Assembly: GCA_026386955.1 (NCBI GenBank)
Contig: JAPLMQ010000297.1
Span: forward strand, 27,580 to 91,579
DNA: 64,000 bases
Direction: 5' to 3'
From: Planctomycetota bacterium
Lineage (GTDB): Bacteria; Planctomycetota; Phycisphaerae; Phycisphaerales; Phycisphaeraceae
The translations under genes were made by a program, and so were the position numbers. Positions 43,414-51,131 of this stretch are shown here, in pieces; position 1 is the stretch's first letter, and each line of letters begins with the position of its first letter. A model generated the notes under the pieces. The model made no database searches. It was not told where the DNA came from and worked only from the letters and a program-made list of their open reading frames with translations.

Positions 43414-44910
43414 TCACTTCGCCGCTTCGCTGTGCAGATTCAGGAAGTCGTAGCCGACCTTGTACACGTCGCCCGCGCCCATGGTCACGATCAGGTCGCC
43501 CGGGCGGGCGATCACCTCGAGCTGCTCGACGATCGCCGCGAAGGGGTACAGGTGCATCGCCTGCTGCCGGCGCTGGCGGAGGCGGTCGACCAAGTCGCCG
43601 GCGCTCACGGCCTGGCGCTCCTTCTCGCTGTCGCGCACGAAGTAGATGTGCGGGACGATCACGATGTCGGCCTCGGAGAAGCTCGCGGCGAACTGCTCCA
43701 TCAGGAACCGCGTCCGGCTGTGTTGGTGCGGCTGGAAGACGCAGACCAGCCGACGGGGCTTGTAGTGCCGGCGGAGGGCGCGGAGCGTGGTGTCGACCTC
43801 GGTGGGGTGGTGGCCGTAGTCGTCGACGACGGTGACCTCGCCGGAGTGGCCGTTCTCGCCGACGGTGCGGGTGCCGATGAGCTGCATCCGGCGGTCGAGC
43901 CCCTTGAAGGACTCGATGGCGCGGGCGATGGCGTCCCAAGGCGCGCCGACGTGATGGGCGAGGATGGCCGCGGCGGCGGCGTTGTAGGCCATGTGCTCGC
44001 CGGGGAGGGGCGAGGTCCACGACGTCACGACCTCGCCGCGATGAAGCAGCTTGACTTGCATGCCCGCGCCCGGAACCGCCGGGTTCGCCGGATTGCCCGA
44101 GGCGACTTCGACGCGCCAATCCGCCTGCGGGGCGAAGCCGATCGACTCCACGGCGCAGTTGAGCCCGGCGGTGATGGTCAGCCGGTGCGGCATCTCGTGG
44201 TTGATCAGCAGCAGCCCGTGGTCGGGCAGGCGGTGGGCGAAGACGCGGAAAGACTCGACCACGGCGTCGAGCGTGCCGTAGATCTCCATGTGGTCCTCCT
44301 CGACGTTGAGGATGACCGCGTGGGTCGGGAAGAAGTTGTGGAAGGAGCGGTCGAACTCGCAGGCCTCGGCGACCAGGAGGTCGGACCCGGTGCGGCTGGT
44401 GCGCGAGCCCCCGCCGATCTGCTCGCAGTTGGCCCCGACGATGAAGGAGGGGTCGAGCCCCGCCTCGATGAGGATGTGGCTGAGCATCGAGGTGGTGCTG
44501 CTCTTGCCGTGGGTGCCGGCGACGGCCATGCCGCGCCGGCCGATCATCAGCCGGCCCAGAAGTTGGGCGTATTTCAGGACGGGGATGCCGCGGCGCTCGG
44601 CCTCGGCGACCTCGGGATGGTCGGGGCGGATGGCCGCCGAGATGACCACCAGGTCGCACTTCTCGGGGACGCTCCCGGCGGTCTGCTCAAGCACGACGGG
44701 GATGCTGTCGGCCCGGAGGGCGTCGATGGCGGAGCCTGCGTTCTGGTCGCTCCCGGAGCAGACGGCCCCCGCGCGGCGGGCGATGCGGGCCAGCCCGGAC
44801 ATGCCGCACCCGCCGATGCCCACGAAGTGGACGCGTTGGCCGGTGAGCTGCGGGGGCAGGGCGCTGGGAGGGGGCATGACGGTCGACGCGGCGGGTGAAC
44901 GGGCGATCAT
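43414..44910 (-). CDS. murC: UDP-N-acetylmuramate-L-alanine ligase
   Basis: Adds L-Ala to UDP-MurNAc in peptidoglycan precursor synthesis. VHFVGIGGCGMSGLARI is the N-terminal nucleotide-sugar site; GMAVAGTHGKSSTTSMLSHIL is the ATP loop; NVEEDHMEIYGTLDAV, FKGLDRRMQLIG and VVDDYGHHPTEVDTTLRAL are MurC signatures. 498 residues from the ATG at 44910; an ATG at 44877 would still keep all domains. No other mur/fts genes are next to it, so it sits outside the usual dcw cluster. It diverges from atpG. Confidence 0.96.
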   Translation of the reverse strand: MIARSPAASTVMPPPSALPPQLTGQRVHFVGIGGCGMSGLARIARRAGAVCSGSDQNAGSAIDALRADSIPVVLEQTAGSVPEKCDLVVISAAIRPDHPEVAEAERRGIPVLKYAQLLGRLMIGRRGMAVAGTHGKSSTTSMLSHILIEAGLDPSFIVGANCEQIGGGSRTSRTGSDLLVAEACEFDRSFHNFFPTHAVILNVEEDHMEIYGTLDAVVESFRVFAHRLPDHGLLLINHEMPHRLTITAGLNCAVESIGFAPQADWRVEVASGNPANPAVPGAGMQVKLLHRGEVVTSWTSPLPGEHMAYNAAAAAILAHHVGAPWDAIARAIESFKGLDRRMQLIGTRTVGENGHSGEVTVVDDYGHHPTEVDTTLRALRRHYKPRRLVCVFQPHQHSRTRFLMEQFAASFSEADIVIVPHIYFVRDSEKERQAVSAGDLVDRLRQRRQQAMHLYPFAAIVEQLEVIARPGDLIVTMGAGDVYKVGYDFLNLHSEAAK

Positions 44911-44927
44911 CGGACGGCTCGGCAAAT

Positions 44928-44933
44928 AGTATA
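44928..44933 (-). promoter_or_regulatory. possible -10 element for murC
   Basis: TATACT on the minus strand, 17 bases before the murC ATG. A good -35 is not evident. A start about 10 bases before the ATG would give a very short leader. Confidence 0.35.
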
Positions 44934-45130
44934 GAGGTCTGTTTGTCGGGATCGGCCAAGGTTGGGGGTGATCGTGAATTTCGAGGGAAGTCCAGGTCGC
45001 CGCGGCGCGCCGGGGAAACCCAGGCACTCGGCTCCTGGGCTTTGGGGCTGGAATGACCCGATTCACGCCATTTTGCGGCTGAGCCCAAGCGTTTGCCGCG
45101 CCGCCGAAACCCGTTATCATTTCCCGTCCT

Positions 45131-46069
45131 ATGGCCAAGTCCCGTGAAATCAAGCGGCGCATCAAGGCGGTCGGCAACATCAAGCGCATCACCAAGACGA
45201 TGCAGATGATCGCCACCGCGCGCTTCCAGGCCGCCCAGCGCCGCGCCACCGCCTCGCGCCCCTACAGCCTCAAGATCGCCGAGCTCGTCGGCGAGCTGGC
45301 CGCCACGGCCGCCGAGTCCGGCGGGCTCGAGCACCCCCTGCTCGCCTCCGACCGCCCCAAGACCAACAAGCACCTCCTGCTGGTCATCACCTCCAACCGA
45401 GGCCTCTGCGGCGGGTACAACGGCAACATCCTCCGCGTCGCCGCCGCCAAGCTCCGCGAGGCCAAAGGGCAGGGCGCGACGGTCGACCTCGAGCTCGTGG
45501 GCAAGAAGGGCCTGGCCTTCTTCAAGTTCATCAACCAGCCCGTCTCGCAGTTCTACGGCGACTTCAGCGACCGCCCCACGTACGACCAGGTCGAGAAGAT
45601 CGCCGACAAGTACATGGAGCAGTTCGCGGCCGGCGCGTACGACAGCGTGAGCGTGATCTACATGTCGTTCGTGAGCATCTCCCGCCAGGCGGCCAAGGCC
45701 CAGCAGATCCTCCCGATGGAGAACCCCGCCGCCAAGGCCGTCGAGGCCGCCGCCGGCGCTCCCGGAGCTGCTGGAGCCCCCGGAGCCAAGGCCGCCGCGC
45801 CGGGCTACCGCTCGTTCTACGATTTCTCGCCCAGCCCCGCCGAGCTGCTCAACGAGCTGCTGCCCGAGACGGTGAAGACCACGCTGTTCCAGGCGTTCAA
45901 CGAGGCGGTGGTGGGCGAGCAGATCGCCCGCATGGTCGCGATGAAGGCCGCCACCGACGCCTCGGGCAAGATGAACAAGGAACTGACCCGCCGGTACAAC
46001 CGCGCCCGTCAGTCGGCGATCACCACCGAGCTCACCGAGATCATCGCGGGCGCCGCGAGCCTCGAGTAG
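45131..46069 (+). CDS. atpG: ATP synthase F1 gamma subunit
   Basis: Central rotor shaft of F1. The N-terminal coil AKSREIKRRIKAVGNIKRITKTMQMIATARFQ, the LLVITSNRGLCGGYN block and the C-terminal NEAVVGEQIARMVAMKAATDASGKMNKELTRRYNRARQSAITTELTEI are unmistakable. 312 residues. Between about 200 and 225 there is an Ala/Gly/Pro insertion (AAGAPGAAGAPGAKAAA). Unusually it is not next to atpA: a DUF502 gene, an arsC-like gene and a long non-coding region separate it from the atp operon. A possible promoter, TTGCCG and TATCAT 16 bases apart, lies just upstream. Confidence 0.97.
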   Translation: MAKSREIKRRIKAVGNIKRITKTMQMIATARFQAAQRRATASRPYSLKIAELVGELAATAAESGGLEHPLLASDRPKTNKHLLLVITSNRGLCGGYNGNILRVAAAKLREAKGQGATVDLELVGKKGLAFFKFINQPVSQFYGDFSDRPTYDQVEKIADKYMEQFAAGAYDSVSVIYMSFVSISRQAAKAQQILPMENPAAKAVEAAAGAPGAAGAPGAKAAAPGYRSFYDFSPSPAELLNELLPETVKTTLFQAFNEAVVGEQIARMVAMKAATDASGKMNKELTRRYNRARQSAITTELTEIIAGAASLE

Positions 46070-46099
46070 GCCTCTCGATCCCCTGGATTCCCTGGGTTT

Positions 46100-46858
46100 T
46101 CACCCCTTCTCCTCGACGCCCTCGGGCCCGGGCTTCTCGCTCTTCATCCCCGCGGTGAGGACGAATCGCATCGCGTCCTCCATCGACATGCTCACCGGCG
46201 TGACGCACTCGCGCGGGACCAGCAGCGTGAAGCCGCCCATCGCGTAGCTCAGCGGCATGAAGACCGCGACCGTCTCGGGCTTGGCCATCCCCTCGGGCAG
46301 GTCCATCAGGCTCTCGCGCGTCACGAAGCCCACCGCGCGGACGCCCGACTCGGCCAGCCTCACCACCACCACCTGGTTCATCTGCTTCCGCTCGGACTTG
46401 CTGAAGAAGCCCGTGACGTCGCGGACCGAGGACATGATCGTCTTCGCCACCGGCAGCCGCTGGAGCAGCCCCTCGCTCGCGGCCAGCATCTGGCGGACGA
46501 TCAAGGCGTTGACGAAGAGCCCCAGCAGGAAGATCAGCGTCAGGCCCAGGACGAAGCCCAGGCCGCTGACGTAGTGGTGCTCCACCCGCAGGAGGACCAT
46601 GATGCGCTGGATCGGGGCGGCGAAGATGTCCTCGAACGTCCGGGCCATCCAGACGATGACGATGATCGCCACGCCCACGGGCAGGATCGCGATGAGCCCC
46701 TTGGCGAAGGTCTGCATGAAGCCCACGCCCATCCGGCGGGCGAACGACTTGCGCGGGGCGTCGACCGAGATGTCGGCCGAGGCGTCGCGCGAGTCTGACT
46801 TGTCTTCGACGGGGGTGCCGGGGTTTCCGGGGTTTCCGGGGGTTCCGGGGGCTTTCAT
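46100..46858 (-). CDS. DUF502 family membrane protein
   Basis: A 252-residue inner-membrane protein. FMQTFAKGLIAILPVGVAIIVIVWM and VSGLGFVLGLTLIFLLGLFVNALIV are the two membrane helices; VAKTIMSSVRDVTGFFS and VVVVRLAESGVRAVGFVTRE are DUF502 blocks. The first 20 residues are collagen-like (APGTPGNPGNPGTPVED), an unusual extension. The ATG overlaps the arsC-like stop as ATGA. Function unknown; convergent with atpG. Confidence 0.85.
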   Translation of the reverse strand: MKAPGTPGNPGNPGTPVEDKSDSRDASADISVDAPRKSFARRMGVGFMQTFAKGLIAILPVGVAIIVIVWMARTFEDIFAAPIQRIMVLLRVEHHYVSGLGFVLGLTLIFLLGLFVNALIVRQMLAASEGLLQRLPVAKTIMSSVRDVTGFFSKSERKQMNQVVVVRLAESGVRAVGFVTRESLMDLPEGMAKPETVAVFMPLSYAMGGFTLLVPRECVTPVSMSMEDAMRFVLTAGMKSEKPGPEGVEEKG

Positions 46859-47205
46859 AGGATCTCCCGGACGGCTTCGGGCGGCCGGCCCAAGCGGGCC
46901 TTGCTCCCCGAGACGACGATCGGGCGCTCGATGAGGATCGGGTTGGCCGCCATCGCGGCGACCAGTGCCTCCTCGTCATCCAGCTTCTCCGCCAGCCCGA
47001 GCTCCTTGTAGACCGGCTCGCCCCGGCGAAGCAACTTCGCGGCGGGGATGCCCAGCTTCTTGAGCAGCCCGCGGATCGCGGCGGCGTCGGGCGGGGTGTT
47101 CAGGTACTCGACGACCTTGGGCTTGTGCCCGGCGTCGGTCAGCAGCTTCAGGGTCTCCCTGCTCTTGGTGCAGCGGGGGTTGTGGTAGATGGTCAGGTCC
47201 GGCAC
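46855..47205 (-). CDS. ArsC/Spx-family arsenate reductase-like protein
   Basis: A 116-residue thioredoxin-fold reductase. LTIYHNPRCTKSRETLKLL carries the catalytic Cys at about residue 11; LLKKLGIPAAKLLRRGEPVYKEL and NPILIERPIVV are ArsC blocks, with Arg residues suited to arsenate binding. It uses glutathione/glutaredoxin in other bacteria. Start is GTG 47205 with GAGGAT upstream; a longer frame adds a Pro/Trp-rich non-family segment. It is coupled to the DUF502 gene by ATGA, a linkage of unclear meaning, with no other ars gene near. Confidence 0.9.
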   Translation of the reverse strand: MPDLTIYHNPRCTKSRETLKLLTDAGHKPKVVEYLNTPPDAAAIRGLLKKLGIPAAKLLRRGEPVYKELGLAEKLDDEEALVAAMAANPILIERPIVVSGSKARLGRPPEAVREIL

Positions 47206-47375
47206 GGGCGATCCTCTAAAACAAGCATTCCAAGGGGGCCACGGCGAAGGGGATATCTTATCGCGATTGGGCTTCGAGGTCTGAATGCAGGGGTTCATCG
47301 GGGGCGTTTGCATTGATGCGTGGGGGACACGCACTTACGAACGGGTCTCCGCGCGACGCCTGCCGAGGCCGGGGT

Positions 47376-47574
47376 TTATCCACATCTTGGTTCTTGATTC
47401 TGAATCAGAATCAAAAGCGGGGGGTTGGTGGGGGATCGGCTTGACTAGCTTACTTATTTTATAAAAACCTATTAAATAACATTTTATATTTCACAAATTT
47501 GACTCGTCTTCACGTCACCCGCTTGATTCAGGGTTTTGATTCATGCGTGAATCAACGTGAATCAACTATCCACA
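47376..47574. other. oriC: candidate chromosomal replication origin
   Basis: A perfect DnaA box TTATCCACA at 47376-47384 and CTATCCACA (one mismatch) at 47566-47574, same orientation. Between them lie a 17-bp palindrome GATTCTGAATCAGAATC (47396-47412), an unwinding-like AT-rich tract (about 47441-47510), and TTGATTCA or its complement at 47523, 47536, 47548 and 47558. Position next to the atp operon matches the ancestral gid-oriC-atp order in several bacteria. No dnaA or gidA is in view. Only two boxes is few, so this is a hypothesis. Confidence 0.55.
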
Positions 47575-47591
47575 ATCGGGGCTGGCGTCTT

Positions 47592-47782
47592 CTCTTGTTA
47601 GCCGGAAGCGCAAGCGACGGGACAGGGGTCGAACACTCCACAGCCGAGCCTGTGCTCGCGAATGGCTTGGAGATTCAGATGGGGATGGGTGAATGGGTGG
47701 TCGAGCGCGATTCGCGTGATTGCATCGCGGCGGTGGACTGCGGCACCCCCGTCCCGTCGCTTCCGCTTCCGGCTAACAAGAG
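47592..47782. repeat. 191-bp inverted-repeat element (GTTAGCCGG family)
   Basis: CTCTTGTTAGCCGGAAGCG at the left end (from 47592) and its reverse complement at the right end (to 47782) form arms of about 40 bp with few mismatches, continuing through CAAGCGACGGGAC. A related single copy with CTTGTTAGCCGGACGCG is at 62494. No open frame of note inside. Confidence 0.75.
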
Positions 47783-47906
47783 GGCTTCCGTCCACTTCGA
47801 GGCCGCCGTCGCGCGCGTAGCGGAAGCCGCTCCCCCACCCCCGCCGCGGCCCCGCAAAACCCGCGAAAAACCGCGTGATCCCCGGTGAAATCGGCGCTCC
47901 CGGAGG

Positions 47907-47935
47907 TTTGACACCGCGCCGCCGATCCGCTACTT
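47907..47935 (+). promoter_or_regulatory. sigma70-type promoter for the atp operon
   Basis: TTGACA (47907-47912), a 17-base spacer, then TACTTT (47930-47935). Transcription would start near 47942, leaving a leader of about 117 bases before atpZ. This is the best consensus promoter in the window. Confidence 0.65.
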
Positions 47936-48058
47936 TTCCCGACTCACGTGGGATCGCGTGGTTCCCGCGGAAACCGTTCGGTGTCGACTTCGCCGTCGAC
48001 TCAAGATCGACCGATTGAGGCCTTCAAAGGCGATGCCGCCCGGCATGGGGCGAGAGCC

Positions 48059-48343
48059 ATGACGTCGGGATCTCCACCCCCGTCCGACCCCGGAGACGAA
48101 CCTCCACATTCGCCTCCCTCGAACGATGTGCCCTTCGCCCCGGCGCCGATCGACGCTGCCAAGGCCCTTGCGGGGGCCGGCTTCGAACTCGCGGGCATCG
48201 TCGTCGTGATGACCTTGGGCGGCTGGTGGCTCGACAACCACTTGGGCACCAAGCCGTGGCTGCTGCTGGTGTTCGCGGCCATCGGCGTCGTCGGAGGTCT
48301 CTACCGCTTCATCCTCAACGCCACCCCGCGCAAGCCGCGCTGA
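48059..48343 (+). CDS. atpZ: AtpZ/AtpI-like F0 assembly/ion channel protein
   Basis: A 94-residue membrane protein: an N-terminal Pro/Ser/Asp-rich 30 residues, then two helices, ALAGAGFELAGIVVVMTLGGWWLDNHLG and KPWLLLVFAAIGVVGGLYRFIL. The pattern GxGxxxAxxxxxxxxxGxxLDxxxGTxPW is the AtpZ/AtpI signature. It begins the atp operon; AtpZ forms a Mg/Ca channel or helps c-ring assembly with AtpI in others. ATG at 48059. The next gene follows after 48 bases. Confidence 0.82.
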   Translation: MTSGSPPPSDPGDEPPHSPPSNDVPFAPAPIDAAKALAGAGFELAGIVVVMTLGGWWLDNHLGTKPWLLLVFAAIGVVGGLYRFILNATPRKPR

Positions 48344-48391
48344 CCCCCGGAACCCGGAACCCCGTCCCGCCTGCGACCCGTCTCCACTCTT

Positions 48392-48847
48392 ATGCCCGAC
48401 CGCCCGCTCCAACCCGCCTTCCCCCTCGGACCCGCCGTCCTGACGCTCAGCGCGCTGGCGCTGCCCGTCTCGGCCGTGGCGTTGCTGGCGGTCTCGGCGA
48501 TCCGGCCGGAGCTGTTCCCCCCCGTGGCCGCGGGCCTGGCCGTCTCGTGGCTCTCCTCGATCCTCGGCTTCCTGCCCATGGCGCTCTGGAGCTCGGGCGG
48601 CGCGAAGGCGACCCAGGCCGCGTTCCTCGCCGGCTCGGCCCTGCGCATGGGCCTCTGCTTCGCGGGCCTGCTGACCATCCACGCGACGGGCATCGCCGTC
48701 CTCCCCGCCGCGCTGGCGATCGTCGCCCTCTACTTCCCCTTGCTTGCCCTCGACACCAAAATCGTCTCGAACCACCTGAAGTCGATGGACCACCAGCCCG
48801 CGGGCAATCCCGCCTCCGCTGGTCCGGTCACGGAGTCCCTCGCGTGA
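48392..48847 (+). CDS. atpI: ATP synthase protein I-like membrane protein
   Basis: A 151-residue protein with four hydrophobic helices (LTLSALALPVSAVALLAV, LFPPVAAGLAVSWLSSILGFLP, AAFLAGSALRMGLCFAGLLTI, VLPAALAIVALYFPLLALD). Size, topology and place between AtpZ and subunit a fit the AtpI (Unc I)/AtpR group; the sequence itself is divergent. The Arg in SALRMG and Asp/Lys in LDTKIV are typical conserved polar residues of AtpI. Stop overlaps the atpB GTG as GTGA. Confidence 0.72.
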   Translation: MPDRPLQPAFPLGPAVLTLSALALPVSAVALLAVSAIRPELFPPVAAGLAVSWLSSILGFLPMALWSSGGAKATQAAFLAGSALRMGLCFAGLLTIHATGIAVLPAALAIVALYFPLLALDTKIVSNHLKSMDHQPAGNPASAGPVTESLA

Positions 48848-49845
48848 TTGCCCCGTTCACCCTCGCTCCCACTCTCGCGTCGGGCAACCCGGTCGGGCAC
48901 GTCGTCGACCATCCGTTCTTCGGCTGGTACATCTCGCATGTGACCGTGATGCTGGTCGCCTCGGCGATCGTCACCTGCCTGATCGTCATCCCCGCCGCCC
49001 GCCGGATCGCCTCGGGCCCGCGCGGCTCCGCCGCCGACTTCCGCGCCAAGGGGCTGGTCGCGAACCTCGTCGAGTCGATCTGCCTCTACCTGCAGGACAA
49101 CATCTTCAAGCCGATCCTCAAGGAGGAGGCCAACGTCTTCGCCCCGATCCTCTGGACCTTCTTCTGGTTCATCCTCACCTGCAACCTCCTGGGCATGATC
49201 CCGATCCGCGACATCAGCGCGATGCTCCTGATCTTCGGCAGCGAGAAGCTGCACCTCTACTCGCTCGACCAGAACGCCCTGGGCCTGACGCTCAGCCACG
49301 GCATCGGCGGCACCGCGACGCAGTCGATCTACGTCACCGCCGCCCTCGCGATCGTCGCCTTCATCTACTACAACTTCCTGGGCATCAGCCGCGACCCGGC
49401 GGGATACGTCGCCCACTTCACGGGCGGGGCCCCGTGGTTCATGTGGCCGATCATCATCCCCATCGAAATCCTGGGCATGTTCGTCAAGCCCTTCGCGCTG
49501 ACCATGCGTCTCTTCGCGAACATGACCGGCGGGCACGTCATGATCGCCGTGCTGCTCAGCTTCGTGCCGCTGATGATCGGGGCCCTGGGCGCGCTGGGCT
49601 ACGGGCTGTCGATCCTCGCGATCCTCGGGGCCGTCGCGATCAACCTGCTCGAGCTGCTCGTGGCCCTGATCCAGGCCTACATCTTCACCTTCCTGACCTG
49701 CCTCTTCCTGGGCCAGTTGATCTCCCACGGCCACGGCGAACACGGGCACGGGCACGGGCATGACCACGACCATCACCACGGCCACGACCATGGCCATGAC
49801 CACCATCACGACCACGCCCACGGCAAGCCTGCCGCGGGGCATTGA
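48844..49845 (+). CDS. atpB: ATP synthase F0 subunit a with a histidine-rich C-terminus
   Basis: Proton channel half of F0, 333 residues. ILWTFFWFILTCNLLGMIPI, LALTMRLFANMTGGHVMIAVLL with the essential Arg, and LLELLVALIQAYIFTFLTCLFLGQ (Gln/Glu-rich helix) are diagnostic. Start is GTG at 48844, overlapping the atpI stop. The last 35 residues after QLISHGHG are an unbroken His/Asp/Gly tract with more than fifteen His, absent from most subunit a proteins; it would lie at the C-terminal side of the last helix and could bind metal ions. Confidence 0.96.
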   Translation: MIAPFTLAPTLASGNPVGHVVDHPFFGWYISHVTVMLVASAIVTCLIVIPAARRIASGPRGSAADFRAKGLVANLVESICLYLQDNIFKPILKEEANVFAPILWTFFWFILTCNLLGMIPIRDISAMLLIFGSEKLHLYSLDQNALGLTLSHGIGGTATQSIYVTAALAIVAFIYYNFLGISRDPAGYVAHFTGGAPWFMWPIIIPIEILGMFVKPFALTMRLFANMTGGHVMIAVLLSFVPLMIGALGALGYGLSILAILGAVAINLLELLVALIQAYIFTFLTCLFLGQLISHGHGEHGHGHGHDHDHHHGHDHGHDHHHDHAHGKPAAGH

Positions 49846-50009
49846 AGATCAGGATTGAAACTCGGAATTGATGTCCGAAACCGAATCAGGAACCCACTGT
49901 TTCAGAAAACTTCCCCGAAGCCGGCCGTGCGAGGCAGCCGGATGACCCGAGAGGGCGGGGCCCAAACCGATGCGACTTCGCCGCATCTGCGAACTCAGGA
50001 GCTTGTCTC

Positions 50010-50348
50010 ATGCGGAACGTCCTTCTCGTGCTCAGCGCCATGGTGGCGCTGACCCTGGTCCTCAGCACCCCGGCGATGGCTCAGGAAGTTCCCCACAACG
50101 GCGGCGCGGTCGTCGCCACCGGCACCAGCCTCGGCCAGTACTTCGGCGCCGCGCTGGGCATGGGTCTCGCCGGCCTCGGCGCTGCCTTGGGCATCGGCCG
50201 CATCGGCGGCTCCGCCGTCGAGGCGATCGCCCGCCAGCCCCAGGCCTACAACAACATCAACAGCGCCATGCTGCTCTCCGCGGCCCTCATCGAAGGCATC
50301 GGCCTGATCGCGATCATCTTCTGCTCGCTGATCGTCTTCCTCAAGTAA
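50010..50348 (+). CDS. atpE: ATP synthase F0 subunit c with an N-terminal signal-like extension
   Basis: Ring subunit, 112 residues. The usual two helices (LGQYFGAALGMGLAGLGAALGIGRIGGSAVEAIARQPQA and SAMLLSAALIEGIGLIAIIFCSLIVFL) begin at about residue 40. The ion-carrying Glu is in LIEGIGL; no Gln or Ser/Thr of the sodium motif is seen, so it is probably proton-driven. The first 25 residues (LLVLSAMVALTLVLSTPAMA-QE) look like a cleavable signal peptide, which would make a longer precursor. A gap of 164 bases follows atpB. Confidence 0.95.
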   Translation: MRNVLLVLSAMVALTLVLSTPAMAQEVPHNGGAVVATGTSLGQYFGAALGMGLAGLGAALGIGRIGGSAVEAIARQPQAYNNINSAMLLSAALIEGIGLIAIIFCSLIVFLK

Positions 50349-50495
50349 TCGTCCCACGCACGCGGCCCACCGGCTCCGTGCTCCCGCGCCGCGATCCTTC
50401 GCGCGGCCCGAGAGCGCCGAGTCGGCATCCTCCGACCACGCCATTGAATACGCCCTCTGAGTAGGCCAAGCTCCATCCGCCCCCGAGGCTCCCGC

Positions 50496-51080
50496 ATGAA
50501 TCTCCACAAGACGCCCTTCGCCGCCGCCCTGCTCGTGCTCGTCACCGCCTCCTCCGCCTTCGCGCAGGAGGGCCACGAGGAGCCCAGCCTCTTCGCCGGC
50601 ACGATCTACCAGTCGATCGCCGCGATCCTGGTCTTCCTGATCCTCCTGGCGGTGCTCAAGAAGCACGCTTGGGGCCCGATCATCAAGGGGCTCTCGGACC
50701 GCGAGGGCAAGATCCGTGAGGACCTTGAGCAGGCCGAGCGGGCCTACAAGCAGGCCGCGACGACGCTGGAGGAATACCGCAAGCAGCTCTCCGCCGCCCA
50801 TGACGAGGCGCGGAAGATCATCGACCAGAGCCGGGCCGACGCCCAGCGCATCGCCACGCAGATCAAGGACCAGACCCAGGCCGAGATCAACGCGATGCGG
50901 GTGCGGGCCCAGGCCGAGATCAAGCAGTCGAAGGAGCAGGCGTTGTCGGAGATCTACACGCAGACCGCCAACCTGGCGACGGACGTGGCCTCGCGGATCC
51001 TCCGCAAGGAGATCAACGCCGCGGACCAGCGCCGCCTGGTCGAGGACTCGCTCGCCGCCGCCGCCGCCCGATCGAACTGA
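50496..51080 (+). CDS. atpF: ATP synthase F0 subunit b with a signal-like N-terminus
   Basis: Peripheral stalk subunit, 194 residues. After AALLVLVTASSAFA-QEGHEEPS (signal-like) comes the membrane helix TIYQSIAAILVFLILLAVLKKHAWGPI, then a long charged coiled coil (REGKIREDLEQAERAYKQAATTLEEYRKQLS...RADAQRIATQIKDQTQAEI). The C-terminal SEIYTQTANLATDVASRILRKEINAADQRRLVEDSL is the delta-binding part. Order E-F-H-A as in most operons. Confidence 0.95.
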   Translation: MNLHKTPFAAALLVLVTASSAFAQEGHEEPSLFAGTIYQSIAAILVFLILLAVLKKHAWGPIIKGLSDREGKIREDLEQAERAYKQAATTLEEYRKQLSAAHDEARKIIDQSRADAQRIATQIKDQTQAEINAMRVRAQAEIKQSKEQALSEIYTQTANLATDVASRILRKEINAADQRRLVEDSLAAAAARSN

Positions 51081-51131
51081 TCATTCACCGCAGTCCGCTG
51101 GCGCCGCGAAGGCGGCGCCGGGAGCCGAACC

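Larger units (their letters stand above)
47206..48058. other. 853-bp non-coding region: candidate origin, palindromic element and atp promoter
   Basis: The longest gene-free tract with low GC in the window. From left to right: a plain stretch to about 47370, a consensus DnaA box, an AT-rich tract, clustered TTGATTCA words with a second box, a 191-bp inverted-repeat element and the promoter of the atp operon with a leader of about 117 bases. Genes diverge from it on both sides (arsC-like left, atp right). Confidence 0.7.

Noticed and set aside
47206..47900. Small open frames in the candidate origin region
   Set aside because: They lack ribosome sites and known motifs and cross inverted-repeat arms; the longest simply reads the repeat.
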